Notes: generated by a model not told the origin, from the sequence alone. A stretch of DNA of 64,000 bases from Ziziphus jujuba (GCF_031755915.1 NC_083386.1:2390501-2454500), one strand, 5' to 3'. Counted from the first letter of the stretch, positions 1-12,530 are shown. Translations and numbers: made by a program.

Positions 1-341
1 AGCTTCAGCTTCTCTTGAGCAACAACTTTTGTTAACATGTCTGCTGAATTCTCCTTTATGTGATCTTCATCAGTTTTAGCAACTATTGATTTATTATTTC
101 GCGTATCCAATGATAGCGATTGTCAATGTGCTTTGTACGGAGAATGATACATTGAATTTTTGCTCAAATCCATGACACTTTGGTTATCACAATGTATCTT
201 GTAGTCTTCTTGCTTGATGCCCATTTCTGTGAGAAAACGCTTTAACCACAACATTTCCTTACCCGCTTCCGCTGCGACAATGTACTCTGCTTCAGTAGTG
301 AATAAAGCAACACACTTCTGCAACCTTGACTGCCATGACAC
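1..341 (-). pseudogene. pol: Copia RNase H end of pol
   Basis: After the frameshift at ~345 the RNase H domain continues in the frame at 341-123 (FTTEAEYIVAAEA, then HCDNQSV with catalytic acids). A second frameshift near 130 leads to a short stop. The last bases of the window, read on the minus strand, encode the usual pol end (SAEMLTKVV-like), so the window starts very near the pol stop codon and the 3' LTR. Confidence 0.75.
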
Positions 342-1267
342 AGCTCCCCCGTAAAAGTGTAGAGATAACCTGATGTAGACTTTCTATTATCAACGTCTTC
401 GGCCATATCTGCATCTGTATAGCTTTCTAAGATTGGATCACCTCCCCCATAGCACAAACACAGCTTCGATGTATCTTTAAGATACCTGAGAATCCATTTG
501 ACTGCTTCCCAGTATTTCTTTCCAGGATTTGAAAGAAATCTGCTCACAACACCTACTGCATGAGCAATGTCTGGTTTGGTACACATCATTGCATACATCA
601 GACTTCCTACCGCTGAAGAATATTGTACTGAAGCCATCTCCTCTATCTCTTCTTTGGATGAAGGGCACAATCTTTTGCTCAACTCGAAATGATTTGCAAG
701 TGGAATGCTGACCGGTTTGGATTTATCCATGTTGAATCTCTTTATCACCCGTTCAACATACTTCTCTTGAGATAGCCATAACCTTCTATTCTTCCTGTCT
801 CGGATTGTTTGCATTCCCAAAATTTGTTGAGCTGGTTCTAAGTCTTTCATATCAAAGGACTTAGACAATTTTTTCTTCAGCTGACTAATCTTCATTGCAT
901 CTTGTCCAACGATCAACATTTCGTCCACATATAGCAAAAGTGCAATGAAGTTTCCACCTGAAAATTTTTTAATATAAACACACTGGTCTGCTGCAGTCCT
1001 TTTATACCCTTGACTCACCATAAACGAGTCAAACTTCCTGTACCATTGTCTTGGTGCTTGCTTGAGGCCATACAAGCTCTTCTTCAACTTGCATTCAAGG
1101 TTTTCTTTCCCTGAAACCTTAAATCCTTCTGGCTGCTCCATGTAGATTTTCTCATATAAATCACCGTGAAGAAATACTATCTTCGCATCCATCTGTTCAA
1201 GCTCTAGGTTTAGACTTGCTACTAAACCAAAAATGACTCGAATTGAAGTCATTTTACCACTGGTCAA
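242..1267 (-). pseudogene. pol: Copia reverse transcriptase core (RVT_2)
   Basis: This long frame holds the RVT_2 core: QMDAKIVFLHGDL (first catalytic Asp), the QAPRQWY motif and the active-site box LLLYVDEML. Family members normally read YVDD; here the second Asp is Glu, which is expected to damage polymerase activity. It then runs through the connection (TKPDIAHAVG, WEAVKWILRYLK) to the start of RNase H (YTDADMAED), where a frameshift near 345 in a run of Gs sends it out of frame. The enzyme would copy the element RNA into DNA. Confidence 0.85.
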
Positions 1268-2142
1268 AAAATCTCATCAAAGTCAATTCCTTTCTTCTGA
1301 AGAAAAACTTTGACCAACAATCGGGCTTTGTGTTTCACCACCCTTTCGCTGCCATCTTTCTTGAGCTTGAACACCCATTTATTCTTTAGTGCCTTTTTTC
1401 CTGTTGGAAGCTCAACCAACTTATAAGTATGATTTTTCTGCAAGGATTCCATCTCATCTTGCATTGCTTGAAGCCACTTTTCCTTGTCTTGACGAGAAAC
1501 AGCTTCCTGGAAACTTTTTGGCTCTCCCTCTTCAGTAAGCAGAATATACTCAGATTCTGTAAATCTCTTTGATGGAATTCGGCCTCGCTCAGATCTCCGA
1601 ACTTGTAAACCACTGGTTTCAGGAGGTGTACCATCATCTGACCGCTGTGATGGCCCTGCAGCTGCTTGAGAGGATTGAGTCTCCCCCTACTCAATATCCC
1701 CTTCTTCCTCATGGTCTGCTTCTGGTATATCTTCATGCACCTCATTATCCTCTGTGGCTATTTGTGCTGGTGCTGGATTAGGACCAAAATTCTTAGTACT
1801 AGAACTATAATTAGGAGACATTCTGGGCTTTTCAATGTCTTTCATTGTCTGGTTTTCATGGAATACTACGTCTCTGCTTCTAATAACCTTCTTTGTTTTT
1901 GGGTCCCATAAGCTGTATCCGAATTCTTCATCTCCATATCCTATAAAGATGCATGGAATAGATCTTGCATCGAGCTTCTGTCTGAACTCCTTGGATACAT
2001 GTACATAAGTTAAACAACTGAACACTCTTAAATGAGAGTAGGAGGGAATCTTACCCGACCACACTTTCTTTGGAATTTCAAAATTCAATGGTACTGACGG
2101 TGATCTGTTGATTAAGTAGCAGGTGGCACGAACAGCTTCTCC
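1268..2142 (-). pseudogene. pol: Copia integrase C-terminal part and start of reverse transcriptase
   Basis: The frame at 2088-1687 carries the conserved copia sequence after the integrase core (FGYGDEEFGYSLWDP-like region, 'GY...YRLWDP' in relatives). It is followed, after a stop, by the linker and the start of the reverse transcriptase domain (about 1500-1264; KNKWVFKLKKDGS). At least two stops separate these segments, so no continuous protein can be made. The N-terminal RT segment stops at 1264 and RT continues in another frame from 1267. Confidence 0.7.
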
Positions 2143-3194
2143 CTAGAATGGCTTTGACAGCTTAGCCATACTGATAATACTTCTGACCTTTTCCATAATG
2201 GTTCGGTTCATTCTTTCGGCTATTCCATTATGTGGTGGGGTGCGAGGGACCATCTTCTCATGTCGAATACCGTGTCTTCTGCAGTAGGCATTGAACTCCT
2301 TGGAAGTATACTCGCCTCCATTATCTGAGCGGAGACATTTCAGCTTCTTTCCTGTTTCACGCTCTACCATGGTATGAAACAGTTTGAAGTAATCCAATAC
2401 CTGGTCCTTTGTCTTCAAGAAATATACCCACACCTTCCGAGAAGCATCATCAATGAAGGTCAGAAAATATTTGTTGCCACCTAATGATTCCACCTCCATG
2501 GGACCACAAACATCAGAGTGCACCAGACTAAGCAACTCTGATCTTCTCGATGCAGAGGAACTGAAGGAGACTCTATGTTGCTTACCAAACAAGCAGTGAC
2601 TACAAAGATCTAGCGCAACATCCTTGCAAACAGTGATAAGCTTCTTCCTTACCAAAGTGGACAATCCTTTTTCACTCATGTGACCGAGTCTCTGGTGCCA
2701 CAGATTTTGAGATGCCTCTCTTTCTGCAATATTGACGCTATTTGCACATATCTTCACATGAATCTTGTACAGCGTTCCACAAATATGTCCTCGGGCAACA
2801 ACTATGGCACTTTTTGTCATTTTCCATGTGCCTTTGCTGAAGTAGTTGTCATAGCCTTGCTTGTCTAAGGCTGCTCCCGAAAGTAGATTAAGCCGAAGAT
2901 TTGGAACATGACGGACATCCTTCAAAGTGATTGTACAACCAACATTCATTTTTACCTGAATATCACCAGTTCCCATAATCTTTGCAAAACTGGAATTTCC
3001 CATCTTACCGTACCAAAGTCTCCTGCTTTGTATGTTTTGAAGAAATCTCTATGTGGAGTGACATGGTAGGATGCTGCAGTATCGACTACCCACTCAATGT
3101 CTTGGGTTGATATATGAAGGCATGTCTCTTCTTCGGTGGAGCAGAGCGCCACTTCTCCTGTAACAGTGACTAGTGTCTCTCCATCCTTCTTCGG
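2143..3194 (-). pseudogene. pol: Copia protease and integrase, frameshifted
   Basis: The protease remnant (about 3152-3003) has the Asp-Thr-Ala form of the active-site D[ST][GA] motif (VVDTAAS). A frameshift near 3003 separates it from the integrase frame (3003-2143). The integrase has the HHCC zinc-binding region (H...LGH...CSHC) and a catalytic D,D,E core: HSDVCGPM, DNGGEY and the Glu in NGIAERMNRT. A TAG at the 2143 end breaks the frame just after the core. The integrase would insert the element cDNA into host DNA. Confidence 0.8.
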
Positions 3195-3980
3195 CTAATT
3201 ACCTTGGAGTCTCTGCTCTCTCAACAACTTTCTGCAGTTCTTCTTCATGTGACCCTCCAAGCCACAATGATAGCACTTATATGATGATTTTCTGCCGTCT
3301 GTAGATCTGCCTCTGCTCTTGCTTCTGCCTCTCCCCTTATCTCGACCACCTTTTTGCTGTCTTCCTCTTTCTGTGATGAGGGCATGTGACTGATCCATGC
3401 TAATGTCCTTTCTCCTGGCCTCTTTATTAAATAGGGCATCCTTAACCATAGACATAATAAGTTTGCCATTCAGGGCCGAATTGCTGAGAGAGACTACCAA
3501 TGTCTCCCAACTATCTGGAAGAGAGCTTAGAAGTAGGAGGGCCTGATCCTCATCCCCTAGTTGGTAATCCACAGTAGATAGTTGATTTACCAAGCTCTGG
3601 AACTCACTGGTATGCTCGGCTACAGAAGTTCCACTCTGTAATTTTAGATTTACCAATCGCTTAAGGAATAGGGCTTTGTTCCAAGTAGTCTTGGCCTGGT
3701 ACGTGTCCTCCAATTTTGTCCAGAGGGCATATGCATCCGTTTCCTTCGCTACATGATGGAAGACACTGTGGTCGATCCATTGCCTAATCTGACCGATCGT
3801 TTTCTTGTTTAATTTCTTCTATTCTGCTTCTTTATTGGGATTGAGATTTTCTCCTTTAGCTTCTATAGGATCAAACAGATCCTTACAATTGAGGAGATCT
3901 TCCATCCGAGGTCTCCAAAGTATATAATTTATGGCAGTGAGCTTAACCATAGCTCCCGAAGATGATTTTTCCATTGACAT
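3195..3980 (-). pseudogene. gag: Copia gag with CCHC zinc knuckle, interrupted
   Basis: The frame begins at an ATG at 3980 (minus strand) and runs to a TAG stop near 3195. It carries the copia capsid region (UBN2/gag-polypeptide type), then an Arg/Gly/Lys-rich stretch and a CCHC zinc knuckle (CYHCGLEGHMKKNC) close to the end. An in-frame TAG at 3819-3821 cuts the N-terminal part. In an active copia element gag and pol are one polyprotein, so the stop at the 3' end of this frame is a second lesion before protease. The product would be the nucleocapsid/capsid protein of the virus-like particle. Confidence 0.8.
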
Positions 3981-4573
3981 TATGGCTTGACCAAAAATGG
4001 AGCCGAATTTGGCAAAACGGAGTTAACCGTTGCGTCCGGAACGGCCGAAAAATGGTGGACTTGACTCTTCCGAGGTCAAAATATAATTACCAGAATTTTT
4101 AGGGCAAAAATATAATTTCATAAAAATTCTGGATCAACCTGTAAATACAGAAACTACAGGGGTTAATCTGTAATTTCTAACAATTCAAGGGCTGTTCTGT
4201 AATTTCAAAAACTTCTGATGACGTGGCAGATTGTGTTGACGTGTCAACACGTGGCAAATGATGCGGCGATTGCGTGGCTGACGACGTGTCGAGTCGCATG
4301 GCAGATGAACGTGTCTGCTGACGTGGTCGTCTTCAACCCCCCAGATAACGCATGCAGCGCGTGAGGCGCATGATCTGCTGTAGAAAATTTCAGGCAGCAC
4401 GTGAGGGCCCGTTAGGATCTTCATTTCTCTCCGACGAACTTGGTTGTTCTCGTATCGTTGATTAATTTCGCCTGGTATTGTCAAATTATTTATTTGAGCA
4501 ACTTTTAGAAACACCAACTTGAAGAATAGAGGCTCTATTTCTTCAAATTTTGAACCCAAGCTCTCGACCTGGA

Positions 4574-4585
4574 GCTCTGATACCA
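4574..4585 (-). other. Primer binding site (initiator Met tRNA) of Copia
   Basis: The minus strand reads TGGTATCAGAGC, the usual plant complement of the 3' end of initiator methionine tRNA. It sits just inside the LTR, as expected for the start of minus-strand DNA synthesis. Confidence 0.85.
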
Positions 4586-4587
4586 CT

Positions 4588-5030
4588 TGTTGTGGTTCTC
4601 TAACCACTTTAGAGAAGAAATATGAGAAGAAAAATAAAAAGAATTCTATTACTCTCTCGGAAATAGAATACAAAAATAAAAACTTCTTTCGTGGAAGATT
4701 CTCACGTGGAACCTCTCTCTACATTGTCAAATTCTCTCTGGAATTGCTCACTCTTCTCTCAAGCTTTCTCTGGAACTTAAACACTACTCTCAACACTCCT
4801 CACTTGGGTGATATTGAGGTTGCACCGCTTGGCTTGGCTTGCATGCAAAGGGATGGAGCCTATTTATAAGCTCACAAATTCGGTGCATGTCCTCCATTTT
4901 CAACCTCTTCTGACATTCAGCACCGACCTTCTGACACACAATTGTTGAGCAAGTTGGAGTTTGGTATTAAATGCAGCATTGACCATTGTCAAAAATGGTG
5001 AGCTACTGGTTTCACACTGTCGGTGCAGTG
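4588..5030 (-). repeat. 5' LTR of the Copia element
   Basis: The LTR starts two bases beyond the primer binding site; on the plus strand it opens with TGTTGTGGTTCTC, so on the element strand it ends in ...ACA. A TATA box (TATAAATA on the minus strand, 4861-4868) marks the likely promoter, with U3 to its right. The outer end could not be fixed because the second LTR is not in the window. Confidence 0.7.
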
Positions 5031-5035
5031 TGGTG

Positions 5036-6210
5036 CGGCTGGACTTCACATGTATGCCCTTCACATTTCAGCAATGAAAGGGCATGTTGATGTGGTTAGG
5101 ACATTAATCAACAAATGTCCCGACATTTGTGAGTTGAAGGATGACAGAGATCGGACCGCTCTTCATGTTGCTGTGGAAAGTAGAGAGGAAGAGATGGTGA
5201 AATTTTTATTGGAATCAATAGCATTTCAGGATCTTATAGTTGAGAAAGATAATGAAGGAAATACAGCTTTGCATATATCCTCCGTGGAGGAGATTACAAA
5301 ATTTTACAAATTCTGGCAAATGACTCAAATATTGACAGAGCGGCTACAAACAAGGGTGGCATGACATTTGCGGACATTATCCTATCAACCAATCTACTCA
5401 ACGATACTGAAATTGTAAGTATTCATGCATGATTTGTCCCACGTTACAAAACATATGAATATTAAAAATGGTCCACCTTCTAATCTAATACCATGTTAAA
5501 TTACTATTATTTCTAACTCTAAGACAATGTTGAATTACCATTATTTCAAAATTTTGAAGTGTTAGGAAAAGGGTGGTTTCATTATGATGATTTAAAAGAC
5601 TTCAAAGCTTAATTAGATTAGTATAGGCTGTAGCTAATAGCTAGATATGTTATTTTCTTATGAAAAAGCATACCATTGGTTAAAGCAATTAAGATAGAAA
5701 ATAACATGTGTGTCTATGCAGCTTGAAATAATGTCAGAGTTGGAAAGAGAGGTTGGATTACTTGGGCTGGAAAGGAGGTTGATAAGAGAAACTAAAGAAG
5801 CAGAGAATGCTTAAATGAGTAAACAACAAAAGCAGCACACAGAGCACAAGAAATCGGAAGAAGGAAAAAAAGGTAAAGATTTAGCAAATCTCTGTTTAGT
5901 GATAGCCACAGTCATCGCCACCGTAACATTCGCAGCAGCTATCCAAATCCCCGGTGGATATGACAACCAAGGCATTGCAATTTTAAAGGGAAGATCAGAG
6001 TTCACAGTTTTCATGGTCTATGATTTACTTGCTTTTTTCTTGTCCACTTTATCCATTCTCATCCAATTTAGTTTACCGGCATTGGGTTTTACCTGCCGTT
6101 TCACAATGATTTTGACGACCATTTTAACAAGTGCTTCGCTAGGCTTTATGATGCTTGCTTTTGAGCAAGGTATAAAGGCAGTACTCTCCCCTGGACCAGC
6201 ACAATGTTAA
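5036..6210 (+). pseudogene. Ankyrin/PGG-domain gene, 3' half only, broken
   Basis: Two exons are visible. Exon ~5036-5414 carries ankyrin repeats (ALHISAMKGHVDVV, TALHVAVESREEEMV, NTALHISS) and ends at a GT donor at 5415 (ATT/GTAAGT). The next exon starts at 5722 after TATGCAG and runs to 6210 with the PGG domain (IQIPGGYDNQG) and about three membrane helices. Three faults make it a pseudogene: a one-base loss near 5285 shifts the frame inside an ankyrin repeat; a TAA at 5812-5814 stops the last exon after 30 codons; and the last helix is lost by a deletion near 6205 when compared with the copy at 8269. The 5' half is missing, replaced by the Copia element. Exon order and splice phase (0) match the minus-strand genes in this window. 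Unlike them it lacks the Lys/Glu-rich linker. Confidence 0.85.
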
Positions 6211-8129
6211 TTACATTTTCAATGTTGCTCTGTAAAAAAGGAAAACTGTACCAAATTTGATATTATTGTTACTAAACTTGTGGGAAAAAAAAAAAAAACT
6301 TGAATGACCTAGATGGTTGTCGTAATTAAGATATTAATGTTACAAAAATTGAGTGGGTTTTTTCCCATTGTTATATGGATGATTCGGAACATCTGATAGG
6401 TTCATATGTAGTGCAATATTAACCATATAGTTCTAATTTTTATTTCTTAGAATTATGTTTCTATTCTTCTTTCGGTAACTACACAATCTTAGATTTGGAG
6501 AACTTTGTTTTTAAGGAAAGTGGTCGACATGTACGTTATCAAAGAAGTCTGATTACTTCTTGTTTTCTATGGCTTGAGGTCTTCGTAGTTATTTATGGAT
6601 TTTTCTTCAAATTAATTTATAAAGTTTATTTTGGATCTTTATGGTTCAATACATCTTGCGAACTATTTCTAATGTTTACACCCAAAAAAAAAAAAATTCT
6701 AATTTTTCTTTTTATATATATAAATAGTGCATCGACTATATAATCCTATATTCCATTTCGTAGAATTATAGTGTATGCAATCTCAGAATTGGAAAACTTT
6801 GATACATTAGGACCATGGTCAAGATTGGTATATGTAATCAAAATATTGCACATTGCCAAGCTCTGTTTTTAAACAGAGCAACTTTGCCTAATAACAGGAA
6901 TTTTATTTGGACATAGCAGAGCATTTTTGTCCTAATCAAAGGTTATTAGTCTAGTGATTGGAAAAATGATCAGCCAATGCTGGCTGAAGAAACTCTATTT
7001 TAATCATTTTTGAAATTTCTGAACTCATTCCCTAATTCAGTAGTTTTATAATAAACAATATCTAATTCTCAATTTAATTTAATTTAATTTAATAAAGAGC
7101 CAATTAATCTATAAAAAGTACAACTTATGTTATGCTTGCTTTTATTTTCATATATAAATGTATAATTCTTATCACATGGGAAAAATCTGTAAAACTTACA
7201 AAATTAAAATGTTATGTTATGTACAAATATATGCTTCTCATTGCATGGCACAAATTTAGCCTTTAGATTAGATTTTGTTGATATGTTGCAAATTGATAGA
7301 TCCTCGAGTTCTTTATAGGTAAAGAGAATTTTGTCCATCCGAAAGACATTATGATTTTCTATTTTATGAGGCTTATAGACAACTAAAATAGCAAAAATCA
7401 AAGACAAAAAAAAAAAAAAAAAAAAACTGTCATGACAAATAAAAGTAAAAGAAAAAAGTATTCTGATCATTTCCATAAACAATATGCTTCTTAAATCTTA
7501 TTTTCAAACATGAAAAGCATAATCAAATGTTAGAAGTTAGACAATGTTATAAGTTATCATCATCATTCCTTTTATTAATATACGGAATAAAACTAACGTA
7601 TAAAATACCTTAAGATCTTTTGGCATTGGTGTACCACTAATCATAATACAATGATTACTTGGTATCTCATCCAAACTTTTAGCTCTTTGGTTTGAAGGAT
7701 TCTTTATAAAATGCCCCCTACAATAAGAACGAATGACAACTGAATGTCCTTAATGTCAAACAAATCTCCCACACAACAAAATAGGCAATTTGATAAAATC
7801 TTGCAAAGAAATATCAAAACAGTTTGAACTAAAATAGATAACAAGCTGTTATGAGTAGTAGTATAGATTTTTGCTAATTAATTTATAAGCTCACTAAGTG
7901 GTGATTCGAAGTTTAGCATGACAATAAACTTTTAAATCATAAAATGTAACAATACATTTGAAATTGAATTTGAAACATTTTAAATTTTGGTAACAATTTA
8001 TTGAAAACATATCTAGATTACTTTAATGACCTTATTAGTAATAAGAAACTAAGAACAAACAATTCATCCAAAAAAGCAAAGAATAAACATGTTACATTTA
8101 GCAACAAGTTATTTTCACTCAGAAGAAAG
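6211..8129. other. AT-rich 3' flank, no gene seen
   Basis: No supported gene. The stretch 6211-6900 is the 3' flank of the pseudogene and recurs in diverged form at ~8560-8960 (shared phrases around 'gatattaatgttac', 'ggatgattcggaacat', 'aaacagagcaactttgcc'). From 6900 to 8130 there are only poly-A/T runs (for example 7407-7426) and short frames of low complexity. Confidence 0.5.
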
Positions 8130-8960
8130 GAATTTCATAGTATACAACACTAAAATTGATACATGTCAAAACAAATGCATATTACCATATATGCTACTTA
8201 TTCTCTCCAAATTGATACATGCCAAAATAAATACCAGAAATTGAGGGGAAAAATGTTTTGGAAATTGCTTGAAATTTAGGTTAATTGCAGTTTTAAAGGG
8301 AAGAACACAATTCACAATTTTCATTGTCCATGATTCGCTGGCTTTTTGCCTGTCCGTTTTCTCCATTCTTATCCAATTTAGTTCACCAGCATTTGGAAAA
8401 TTATTCACCCGTTATTTCACAATGAATGTGGAAACCTGTTTAACAAGTGCTTCACTTGTCTTTATGGTGTTTGCTTTTGAGTAAGGTATAAAGGCAGTAC
8501 TCTCCCCTGGCCAAGCACAAATTTTTTTGAACATTCCATTCATGGCCACCGTCACAGTAACCTCAATGTTGGTTAAATTTCCAATGTGCTTTTGTAGTGA
8601 AAGGAAACATGTACTAAAAATTGATATTTTTGTATTAAAATTGTGAAGAAAACATGAAGGAGCTAGAGGGTTGAAATTAAGATATTATTGTTACTAAAAT
8701 TGATTGGGTTTCCTCATATTATTTCTTTCCTTTTGTTATCTGGATGATTTGGAACATGTGATAGCTTCAGATCCAGCACCATATGATCCTATTGTTTATT
8801 TCATAGGGTTATAGTATGTTTTAATCTTAGATTTGGAAAACTTAGACCGTGGTCAAGATGTATGTAGTCAAAAGATAACACATTGCCATGCTTTATTCTT
8901 AATAAACAGAGCAACTTTTACAAATTGCCATCTTCTGTTTTTCGAAAATAGAGCTAACTT
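8130..8960 (+). pseudogene. PGG-domain exon fragment plus 3' flank (second copy)
   Basis: The frame at 8269-8484 encodes the middle of a PGG domain (AVLKGRTQFTIFIVHDSLAF, then helix 2 and helix 3) and ends at a TAA where relatives have the codon before GIKAVLSP. The same frame continues after the stop through GIKAVLSPGQAQ and a last hydrophobic stretch. The 3' flank to ~8960 matches the flank of the pseudogene at 5036-6210, so this is a local copy of that gene's end. The part before 8280, including PGG itself, is absent. Sequence from ~8130 also matches 31360 onward upstream of copy 2. Confidence 0.75.
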
Positions 8961-9221
8961 TCGCTAATAGTGGGGATCTGCTTAGAAATAAACAGAGCGC
9001 TTGTCTCTAAAGAAGATAAATATTGACTGAAGATGAACTTGCTGAGAGAGAGAACTAGCTACTATTGACCGAAGAATGAGTGGTGCAACTCCATGTCATC
9101 TTCATTGCGCGTAGCATCTCCTTCAGACATGCCGTCCACACAAATGAGTATCACATCAAACCAAATTCAATTGATTGTTGATATCCCCATACTTCAGCCA
9201 AATGAACCATCTCACACACAT

Positions 9222-9490
9222 CTAAGCATCATCACCAAGCAAAATGGAAACAGTTGTTAAAAGAGATAAGTGCATGTAAAACAGCGCAAGGTGATAAGAA
9301 GCAGCACTTTCAAAAGTGTTGTTAGCTAAGTGTAATGTTTTGAATATTCTGTAAGTTTCGGTTTTGTATCATGTATATATTACAGTATATAAATATTGTA
9401 AACAATCAAGACTCAAGAGCATCAATACAAGTGTGAAGTATTCATACCATACAATATTACTATTCGTTCGCTCTCTTTTGCATTTACTCA
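9222..9490 (+). repeat. Copia-type solo LTR remnant
   Basis: About 270 bp matching the LTR at 32397-32668 and 52852-53123 (AAGCATCATCACC... to ...TTTACTCA). The first bases (TGATA in the other copies) have changed, so the left edge is approximate. No polymerase sequence adjoins it here, unlike the copies near genes 2 and 3. Confidence 0.65.
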
Positions 9491-9893
9491 AATATGAATT
9501 TCAACATCTTCTGGTGCTTTGATTTATTATTAAATTTTAATTCTCTTTTCTAAAACTTCATTTCTTTTTTAATTTTCTTTCCTCTCGGTCTTTTTCTCTT
9601 TGTTTTTTTTTTTTTTTTTTGCTTTTGTTTTTTTTTTCTAATTTTTTTTTCCAAGATCTTAATCAGAGTTGCAATGAAATTGTAACGATTTTTTTTCCAA
9701 ACCAGGTACAAAAGTGTAATTAAAAAAAAAAAAAACTCATTAGTAATTAATTAAAATCAAATTGAAGGCAGTGCATTATATAATAAAACTATTAGTGGAG
9801 TTCACTAGAAGTACTTAACAATATCCAGCACAGCTAATACAATAAATAGGGAGTTCCAACATTGATATGCAATATGAATTTAAATATAATGTT
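9491..9893. other. T-rich spacer and 3' flank of copy 1
   Basis: Runs of T (9602-9620, 9630-9650) and A (9721-9736) separate the LTR remnant from the gene end. The last 150 bases align with 32880-33040 beyond the stop codon of copy 2 and probably hold the 3' untranslated region. No clear polyadenylation signal was assigned. Confidence 0.4.
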
Positions 9894-11115
9894 TCAACTC
9901 CAGAGTCCAAAACGACTTCTGACACTGTTGCGAGGCTCAAATCTTCTAGCTCTTGCGCAAAACTTGGCCAGTAATAGAGACGGTAAAATAACAAAGATGA
10001 AGAAGCAAATAGACAAGATGGGAGTACCATTGGCAACAATATAATAGTCGTCCTTGTACGTCTTGTACATGTTGTGGTTTTCTGTTGTAGGGAAGACTAT
10101 GTTTATACCATGGTCGAAAGCAAAAACCATCATGCAAAATGAGCCCATTGTAAGATATGCCGTCCAAGCAACTGGGAGTAAAGTGACTAAGAATAATTTC
10201 CGAAATAGCATGAGAAAAGAGTGAAGCAACAAGGACGCAGGAGATAGACCAAAAGCCAATTGATCATAATATAAAAACTGTCTGAATTCTCCACTTCGGT
10301 TGAGAACTGGTAGCCCTTGGTCGTTGTAACCACCGGGCATTTCCAAAGCGGCCTCAAAAGTGGCGGCAGCTAAGATTGTTGCTACCAGTAAATTGACCTC
10401 GGAGAAATCCTTCATCCTATTTTCAAATCCTCCTCCATCTTTAGATGGCTTCTTCTTGTCTGATGATACCATTACCATCTTTTCAAACTGTTTCCAGCCA
10501 GCTTCTTTGTTTTCTTCAACTTGTATTTCATCTTTTTTCTTTTCCTTGCTTTCTGCTTCATTAGTTTGCCGTTTACAGCCGGCTTCGTCTTCTTCAATGT
10601 GTATTTCGTCTTTTTTCTTTTCCTTACTCTCAGCTTCATTCATTTTTCTTGTGTCCAGCTTCTGTTCAGAACGTGGTGGTAAAATAATTTCTATCTCCAA
10701 ACTCACCATGATCTTCAACTGGACCACATGCATGTATGTAATCCATTACACTTTTCAATTATATGAATCAGCTTGAAAATATTTATTAATGCCAACACAC
10801 ATGTCTTTGGATGCATGAAATTAACCAGTACTATAATTGCTTTCAGGAAGGAAGATCAGTATAGAGACAAAAAGTACTACAACACTAAACATATATATAT
10901 GTAGATACACTATGATTAAATTATTGGGGTTAAATACATACCTAAAACACCTTAACTATATATTGGCATTATAAATAACGACCCTAACATTTCTTCTATA
11001 AAAAAGGAACCAAAAAAAAAAAAAAAAACACACTATAATTACATGAATATTAGTATTTCTTTTCAAAAAAGAATTATAAATCAAAGTATCAAATTGCCCT
11101 CTATAAATATAATAG

Positions 11116-11149
<34 letters not shown>

Positions 11150-12530
11150 GGAATTTATTATTAGACCACTTCTACGTTTATTCTTTTATCTATTTTGCTT
11201 AATCTCATACCTAATAAATTTTTTTTTCCCCAAAGTTAATGCTTGGCTAATGATGTATTATGTATACCATCAAATATTCTCTATTGTACATATCTGAGTC
11301 ATATTATATCATATATGCACATTAATTAGATGATGTAAGCCATGCATTAATATACAGTTCCATTTAGCATGTGTGCTAGAAAACTTACAATTACAGTATC
11401 CTGTAGCTCCTTATTTGATAGGATTATGTCAACAAATGTCTTTTTGTCCTTATTTGTAGCTCCTTTGTCAATTCTTGAGTCGTTTGTAAGAATTCTTAAA
11501 ATATGGAAATCTACTACAGTAGCGGCTACATGCAAAGCTATATTTCCTTTATTATCTTTCAGGTTTATAAGATCCTGAAAAGCCATGGCCCATTCTTGGA
11601 AAAATTTCACCACCATAATCTTTCTACTTTCCACCGCAATATGAAGAGCTGTCCGACTGTTTTTATCCAACAACTCACAAACTTCTGGACAACTTTCCAT
11701 CAGCACTCTAATGACAGCATCTTGTCCTTTCTTTGCTACAATGTGAAGGGCAGACATACCTTCTGTGTTCTTTGAGAAAGGAAGGCGCTTACTATCTTTG
11801 TTCAAAAATCGTTTAACAAGTACCTCATTGCCAATATGTGCGGCATAGTGAAGAGGAGTCCATCCACAATCATCAGCTTGTTCTAATGTTAAAGCTTGAA
11901 GTTTTTTAACAACCTGAAGCCCAAAATCTACATCGAAATCGACAAATTGTAGATTATGCCTAATTAGTTAAGGAAAGCACATATTTATATAACATATGAA
12001 TTTAAATTGACTTCACTACCCATGTGATTTATATAGTTTTAATTGAAGGGAGGCTAAATGTTCAATTGAGATCTTCAATTTTTATTTTTGTTTGCAACAG
12101 CTAGAGAACTAAAAAATTGTTTAATGGTCAACTGAAAGAGGGATACCTGTGCATCCCATATTTTGACTATCTTGTATAAAAGACAAATAGGTGGTAAAAA
12201 TGGCAGCCAAAGATTCTATTTTTGCTGCCTCAAAGATGCAAAGATGACAGATAAAAAAAAAATAATAAGGCTTTAATTACAAAATTCTGTTTTGGCTGCC
12301 TTTAAAATAACAAAAGAAGTATTCACTTATTAGAACGGCAGCCAAACTAGAACTTTTGACCATTCTTTTTCCTACAATTTCCTATATTGCCCAAAAATTG
12401 AAAAGAGTTAATTTCATCCAACTTCACAGAAGCTTATTTTAAATACAATTTGATCCCTCGGATTTAAAAATATCATAAATCTCCTCTCTAAGCCATTATT
12501 TTCCTTCCTAATTGTTTCATTCACACTACA

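Larger units (their letters stand above)
1..5030 (-). mobile_element. Ty1/copia LTR retrotransposon, decayed, cut by window start
   Basis: Read on the minus strand, the order is 5' LTR (right), primer binding site, gag, protease, integrase, reverse transcriptase, RNase H, which is the Ty1/copia order; the coding sequence resembles the tobacco Tnt1 type. The tRNA primer site (complement GCTCTGATACCA) lies at 4574-4585. The 3' LTR lies left of the window. Several stops and frameshifts break the reading frame, so the copy is not autonomous. The right edge is not certain: it falls between about 4985 and 5045, next to the ankyrin pseudogene that begins there, and no target duplication can be tested because the left end is missing. 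Confidence 0.9.

Noticed and set aside
10360..10776. Plus-strand frame of 138 codons, with counterparts at 33489-33863 and 53942-54316
   Set aside because: Exact antisense of the last exon of the ankyrin/PGG genes; Ser/Phe-rich because the sense strand is Glu/Lys-rich.
12200..12345. Inverted 'ggcagccaaa'/'tttggctgcc' phrases in intron 2 of copy 1, also at 35424-35585 and in copy 3, considered as a microRNA hairpin
   Set aside because: Arms are only about 10-12 bp with a long loop and weak pairing between; not enough to support a precursor.
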